From: Trichomonas vaginalis G3
Lineage: Eukaryota; Parabasalia; Trichomonadida; Trichomonadidae
DNA: 64,000 nt
Assembly: GCF_026262505.1 (NCBI RefSeq)
Contig: NC_067207.1
Location: 26,008,082 to 26,072,081, forward strand
Direction: 5' to 3'
Shown one piece after another: positions 59,940-64,000 of the stretch (the first letter of the stretch is position 1; every line of letters starts with the position of its first letter). Both the position numbers and the translations under genes were made by a program. The notes beneath the pieces were generated by a model, which made no database searches, had not been told where the DNA came from, and saw only the letters and a program-made list of their open reading frames with translations.

Positions 59940-60229
59940 TACCACACTCAATTCTGAGTAAAATGACATATGGAACACATACTTTTTCAGTAAGGACATA
60001 TGAGGTGAAAAAAGAGGTGAGAAAACGGGTGAGATCTAACCTCTTCGCCTAAATTTTATTTTTGCTGAAAAAAATGACCAAATTTCATTATATAACTGTT
60101 ATTTTTTACGAAGTGAACTTTGACACTTCGTAAAAAAAATCCCTGAAATCATATCTTTTATACAAAATAGAAAAAATAACGTTAGTTTTTTTAAAAAAAT
60201 ACTTTTTATTTTGTATGTAAAGACAGAAA

Positions 60230-60841
60230 ATGTTAAAGGTTGAGTTTGAAACAGTTAGAAAGATAGACAATGACACCAAAGTGGTTAGAATAGGTGATTT
60301 AAACGTAAGATACTCAAAGAAATACAACAAATATTCTTTGTCAGACATTTTATCTCCATCTGGAAGGAAACCGAAGGACTGGGTTGGAATTGCTTCAACT
60401 CAGAAAATTTTGACAAGAAATCCTGAGCTTATGATATCGGTAAGATTCTATGGAACTGCAGCATATCTCATCGACAAAAGTCTTATACCAATAGTTTTGT
60501 TATGGTTAGACCCAGTTGTTGGATATAACTTCATAACATATGGTTCATTCGATACGGAACGTTGCAGTGAAGGCTTACTTTACATCGTTCAGAAACCGAA
60601 GGACTTCAATACAAAGAGATATAAGATAGGAAGAACATATAATATAACTCAAAGATATGACAGTACAGTCAATAGAGTCAAGGTTGTGTTTGTTAATGAT
60701 ATGAGAGCTGCTGAAACAGAACTACTTGAAAAGTTTGAGAAAATGTATGGTGCTCCCACGAAAGGTAAAGAAACGTTTGAAGTAGATGAGATAGATAAAG
60801 CTATAAAATTATTTGATGAAGTTGCTGAAAAATACATGTAA
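60230..60841 (+). CDS. KilA-N plus GIY-YIG/T5orf172-like protein (Maverick copy 3)
   Basis: The 203-residue protein has an N-terminal part resembling KilA-N (KYNKYSLSDILSPSGRKPKD, then RFYGTAAYLIDKSLIPIVLL). Its C-terminal part has GLLYIVQKPKDFNTKRYKIG, followed by RTYNITQRYDSTVNRVKVV, AAETELLEKFEK and KGKETFEVD, the order seen in T5orf172/MUG113 GIY-YIG domains of large DNA viruses. KilA-N binds DNA and the GIY-YIG fold cuts it. The leader TTTTATTTTGTATGTAAAGACAG is shared with the gene at 62085. It looks whole and is absent from copy 1. Confidence 0.65.
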   Translation: MLKVEFETVRKIDNDTKVVRIGDLNVRYSKKYNKYSLSDILSPSGRKPKDWVGIASTQKILTRNPELMISVRFYGTAAYLIDKSLIPIVLLWLDPVVGYNFITYGSFDTERCSEGLLYIVQKPKDFNTKRYKIGRTYNITQRYDSTVNRVKVVFVNDMRAAETELLEKFEKMYGAPTKGKETFEVDEIDKAIKLFDEVAEKYM

Positions 60842-61199
60842 AGCGTTTATTTTTGGTCTTTTGTGAAAGTCAGAAAATAAAGTTAGTTTTTTATACAAAA
60901 TAAATAAAATAAAACTAACTTTATTTTTTCTATCTTAAGGAAATTCATGAAAATTCAACGGGTGAAAAAACAGGTGAAAAAACAGGTGAGATCTCACCTC
61001 TTCACCTAAAATATATTTTTGCCGAATTCTGTATAAAATTCTGAGTAAAATAATTTTTAGGACATGTGTCAAACCGTTGAGTTTTCACAAAATTTAAAAA
61101 ATAACGTTTACCATGTAAAACGCTTATGTTAGAAAAAATGTTATTTTCTAATATTCTAACATAAACATTATTTTTGAGGAAAAAAATGAAGGTTCTATA

Positions 61200-61298
61200 C
61201 GGTTTCTAACCGTTAACAAGCTTGCCTTTTACATTCTGCCTGAGGAAGTCTTTAACAAGCTTGTTAATTTCAATTAGGTAAATTGCCTCGTCGGACAT
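61200..61298 (-). pseudogene. Remnant of the 121-aa gene next to the third array
   Basis: The minus-strand start MSDEAIYLIEINKLVKDFL matches the 121-aa family; fossil remnant. Confidence 0.55.
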
Positions 61299-61327
61299 TC
61301 GTTTGTGGCTTAACCGTCGGACCACAA

Positions 61328-61605
61328 CGATAAAAATCTCTGCTACTAGCAGTACTGCTACTGACAGTAGCAGTACTTTTACTGACAGTAGCAGTACTTT
61401 TACTGACAGTAGCAGTACTTTTTCTGACAGTAGCAGTACTTTTACTGACAGTAGCAGTACTTTTACTGACAGTAGCAGTACTTTATCGTCGAAAACCCTC
61501 TCAAATTTTCCTTTTTACTGACAGTAGCAGTACTTTTACTGACAGTAGCAGTACTTTTACTGACAGTAGCAGTACTTTTACTGACAGTAGCAGAGATTTT
61601 TATCG
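61328..61605. repeat. 21-bp palindromic tandem array, third sequence type
   Basis: About eleven units of TTTACTGACAGTAGCAGTAC (21-bp period), whose core CTGCTACTGACAGTAGCAG is a dyad. The outer edges are inverted (CGATAAAAATCTCTGCTA and TAGCAGAGATTTTTATCG). An island at about 61485-61516 holds CCTCTCAAATTTTCC. It is placed next to the 121-aa gene remnant like the other two arrays, but has an unrelated unit. Confidence 0.85.
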
Positions 61606-61612
61606 TCCAACT

Positions 61613-61852
61613 TTACAAATTTAAACTTATATCGTTCTATTTTCTTCACTAGGGTCTAACACCAAAGTAACCTTACAAATGTAAACTTATATCGTTCTAT
61701 TTTCTTCACTAGGGTCTAACACCAAAGTAACCTTACAAATGTAAACTTATATCGTTCTATTTTCTTCACTAGGGTCTAACACCAAAGTAACCTTACAAAT
61801 GTAAACTTATATCGTTCTATTTTCTTCACTAGGGTCTAACACCAAAGTAACC
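61613..61852 (+). repeat. Four exact 60-bp tandem repeats
   Basis: Units at 61613, 61673, 61733 and 61793 each begin TTACAAAT(G/T)TAAACTTATA and include TCACTAGGGTCTAACACC. They are identical apart from one base in the first. They lie just beyond the 3' end of the tRNA-like unit. Confidence 0.95.
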
Positions 61853-61882
61853 TATGTACATGAAATTTCACTGCATAAAAGG

Positions 61883-61966
61883 AAAAAACCTGCGCGAATC
61901 GGGATTTGAACCGATGTCTTCGACGCCTGTAACGAGGTAGCCCATACCACTGAGCTATGAGCCGCT
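61883..61966 (-). tRNA. tRNA-like Pol III unit, anticodon uncertain
   Basis: On the minus strand TAGCTCAGTGG is a perfect A box and D arm (GCTC pairs with GGGC), and GGTTCAAATCC is a perfect B box in a T arm with ATCGG/CCGAT. A TTTTTT terminator follows the 3' end directly. The acceptor arms (GCGGCTC and TTCGCGC) pair poorly, the T loop has an extra base, and the anticodon arm (CCTCGTTACAGG) gives a short loop. CGT (Thr) or GTT (Asn) could be read, but neither is convincing. It is either a diverged element-borne tRNA or a tRNA-derived Pol III RNA. Confidence 0.55.
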
Positions 61967-62084
61967 TGCATATTTTTAAGTAAAATATAGTATATTTGTC
62001 ATATAGTGAAGGATGACCAAACTTTAAAAAAATAAAACTAACTTTATTTTATTTATTTTTTTTATTTTGTATGTAAAGACAGAT

Positions 62085-62876
62085 ATGTCAACAACAGAGA
62101 ACACAACAACAGTTATAGTCCATGAAGCTATAAATGAAGAATACGAGTGGGTTCAGTTTAACAAACAGTTACGTCTCATTCGTTCGGTCAAAGACGATAT
62201 GTACCAAATGCAAAGTATTTTGAATGCTCTTCTTTCTACAAAGCAAGCATATCATTGGTTTGAAAACCAACAGACAAAAGAACTTTTAGAAGAATTTCCT
62301 CATATGTTTGCGACCCTCGAAAAACCGAGGGTCGAGATTCCGTACGAAAATCGTAAAAATTTGTCAAATGGTTTGAGAGGCTGGTATGTACATAGACTTC
62401 TTGTAAATGCTGTTGCAATGTGGGCTTCACCTCGTTATGCTTGTTATATTTTCATGATGTTAGATGAAATTCATAGACAAGAACGTGAAGAGATGGAAAA
62501 GAAACTTCAAGCAAAAGATGAAGTCATTGAAGCAAAAGACAAAAGCATTCAGAAAAGAATACCACGTTCGGTACCAAAAGGTAAGGAAAAGAACTATAAG
62601 TATATGATTTATACTGAAGAGTTGGAGAAAGAAGAAGACAGAGATATGGTTATGTTGCATTTAGTCAGAAGAAACAACAAAAGCTTTTACGACCTTGCTA
62701 AGATTTACAAATCTGACAGAAATTGGTTCTATCGCGAAAACTTACCGATTTCAATGACCCCAAATGAAGATGTGAAACAAATAGTTCAAGATACGTTACC
62801 TCAAACACACTATGATATTAAAGGTTGTACAATTCTTACCTTCAAAGAAGACTTACCGCTACTGAGGAAAAAATAA
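62085..62876 (+). CDS. KilA-N domain protein with C-terminal DUF3627-like part (Maverick copy 3)
   Basis: The 263-residue protein has a KilA-N region at ~residues 20-135, with KQAYHWFENQQTKELLEE, RGWYVHRLLVNAVAMWAS and PRYACYIFMMLDEI (the AxWxSPxFA signature helix). A coiled coil follows (EEMEKKLQAKDEVIEAKDKS), then a ~100-residue C-terminal domain (YKYMIYTEELEKEEDRDMVM). KilA-N proteins of large DNA viruses and phages bind DNA. I use the ATG at 62085; an in-frame ATG six codons upstream lies in the shared leader TTGTATGTAAAGACAG. It looks whole. Confidence 0.7.
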   Translation: MSTTENTTTVIVHEAINEEYEWVQFNKQLRLIRSVKDDMYQMQSILNALLSTKQAYHWFENQQTKELLEEFPHMFATLEKPRVEIPYENRKNLSNGLRGWYVHRLLVNAVAMWASPRYACYIFMMLDEIHRQEREEMEKKLQAKDEVIEAKDKSIQKRIPRSVPKGKEKNYKYMIYTEELEKEEDRDMVMLHLVRRNNKSFYDLAKIYKSDRNWFYRENLPISMTPNEDVKQIVQDTLPQTHYDIKGCTILTFKEDLPLLRKK

Positions 62877-62929
62877 AAGAGTATTTTGACAACTTCAAAC
62901 AAGTAGAGTAGATGAACCATTTATTTTTT

Positions 62930-63800
62930 ACGCTTGACTTTTTACAATTTGAACTTTGTTTGCGTAGATATGAATTCTGAAAGAAGTATGAGGGTCTTGT
63001 ATGACTTTGTACTTCTCCCATAGTTCATGTCTGTCAACTTACCTGCCATGGACTCTTTCATAAGTTCCATGAATCGTCTTCGACAATCCGGGGAAAAGTA
63101 CAATGTCAGTAAGTATTCTCTTTACATCCTTACTTAAACTCTTGGCTGTCTGTACACAAATGACAACTGAAATGTTAAAGTGTCTGAGCTTCTTAAGAAT
63201 TCGACACATGTCTTGTTCTCTATTCTTTAACAAAGGATGACAAGCAAAGTCATCTAAGATAAGAAGACATCTATGAGGGTACGTTTTCCAATCGTAAGAT
63301 TGCAATTTCTTCGAAATGTATTCTATCTCTTTCTGTTTGTTTCTGAAGTGTTTTCTTCTCTAATATTCTCTGCATTTCCTCATTTGGGTCTTTAAACTTC
63401 GAATTGACATACTCATTTATAGCATATACTTCAAAACCCTTCTTTGGTACTTCTTTATCAATCTAACAACTCAGAGTCTTTTATACATACTAACTTAGAC
63501 TTCTTTATAATATCTTTGAACGAATTGACGGTTTGGTCAAATTGACCCGAAGTACTACAAATGACAACTAACTCATAGAATGGGTTCTTCTCATCTAGTT
63601 CTTGTTGTTGTGCAGCCATTTTAAGATAAGTGAAGTCTTACCCGACCCAGGTGGTGCAATTAGACCTGTTATACATTCTGAGCAAATAAGAACTTGTCAT
63701 GTATGGGTTTATCTGAGCATTTTCCAACTTCCTCTTGTTCTTATTTAAAACATTCTCAATTTTTTTGTCAATGTCAGCAAACTTTTTTTCTAACATATTT
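62930..63800 (-). pseudogene. A32-like packaging ATPase, copy 3, broken
   Basis: It is homologous to 31492-32366; broken, with several breaks. Confidence 0.65.
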
Positions 63801-63833
63801 TTTAGAAAAAATTAAAATTTTTATCTTTAGAAA

Positions 63834-64000
63834 ATGTCTAGCGATTTCGCTATCTATATTCGAGACAAACTTTTTGACAGCAAAACATCTGTAGACCATA
63901 AAATCTTACATAGTGTAAACAAGAAAGGGAATTTGTTCTAAAGTTCTGTTTCTGGGAATATGACAGAACCATAAAACATTAAGCAGAGCAGTCTTAAAAT
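63834..64000 (+). pseudogene. Start of the small MSSDFA gene, copy 3, runs off window
   Basis: It matches the gene start at 32407 (MSSDFAIYIRDKLFDSK) and is divergent from the ATPase gene as in copy 1; partial, appears broken. Confidence 0.5.

Larger units (their letters stand above)
47494..64000. mobile_element. Maverick/Polinton copy 3, left end to window edge
   Basis: It starts with an A-run and GGTAGTGGGGCTTCCAGG and carries the same left gene order as copy 1 (methylase to integrase to 194-aa gene), very similar in sequence. It then differs: PolB is only a remnant, and a second 286-aa paralogue, KilA-N and GIY-YIG-like proteins and a tRNA-like unit are present before the packaging ATPase. 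It is broken, with about ten or more breaks visible. Its right end and TSD lie outside the window. It is probably young, given the close match to copy 1. Confidence 0.9.

Noticed and set aside
61328-61605. CRISPR-like look of the short regular arrays
   Set aside because: Units are contiguous with no unique spacers and no cas genes; the setting is a eukaryotic element.

Overview
The window looks like nuclear DNA of a trichomonad, most likely Trichomonas or a close relative. The reasons are AT-rich intergenic DNA, intronless genes, TAA stops running into TAAA poly(A) signals, Inr-like TCAYTW boxes just upstream of start codons, a Pmp-type beta-helix gene, a Bacteroides-like acyltransferase, and several Maverick/Polinton elements. 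The species is inferred; no marker settles it.

Positions 1-17739 are host sequence. They hold a partial CDS, an armadillo-like protein, ribosomal protein eL38, an unidentified broken gene beside a perfect 30-bp hairpin, Pmp-like remnants, a DENN-domain protein, a Tom40/porin-like hydrogenosomal barrel, a coiled-coil protein, a MAP65/PRC1-type microtubule bundler, and a 121-bp tandem array running into a truncated gene. A surE gene is split by a TIR element carrying five tandem units, each able to fold as a giant cloverleaf. A polytopic acyltransferase 3 closes the host stretch.

Positions 17746-42328 are one complete-length Maverick (24.6 kb) with poly(A)-led terminal inverted repeats and a 6-bp target duplication, TCACAT. 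Its left half looks whole: D12 adenine methylase, small virion-like proteins, a phage-type tail fibre, retroviral-type integrase, protein-primed PolB, and a less AT-rich module including an HNH protein. Its right half (packaging ATPase, SF3 helicase, probable capsid genes) is heavily broken. Only 236 bp further on is a 3.2-kb internally deleted Maverick, 42571-45790, with its own 6-bp duplication, TTATTT. After 1.7 kb of host-like DNA a third Maverick starts at 47494 and runs off the end of the window. It has the same left half but different cargo: a second 286-aa paralogue, KilA-N proteins, a GIY-YIG-like protein and a tRNA-like Pol III unit. It also carries an inserted TIR element with a 16-bp microsatellite.

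The most unusual signals are non-coding. (i) Three 31-nt hairpins at the Maverick end have compensatory stem changes and two C(GNA)G-type triloops. (ii) Three unrelated short-repeat arrays occupy the same site between divergent genes in the different copies, each around a similar TCTCAA(A)TTT core. (iii) A family of intergenic palindromes has flanking boxes that change in step with the palindrome. (iv) Start codons of divergent genes are separated by only 16-18 bp of palindromic AT-rich DNA. Many indel-type differences lie in multicopy regions, so some may be residual assembly error rather than biology.
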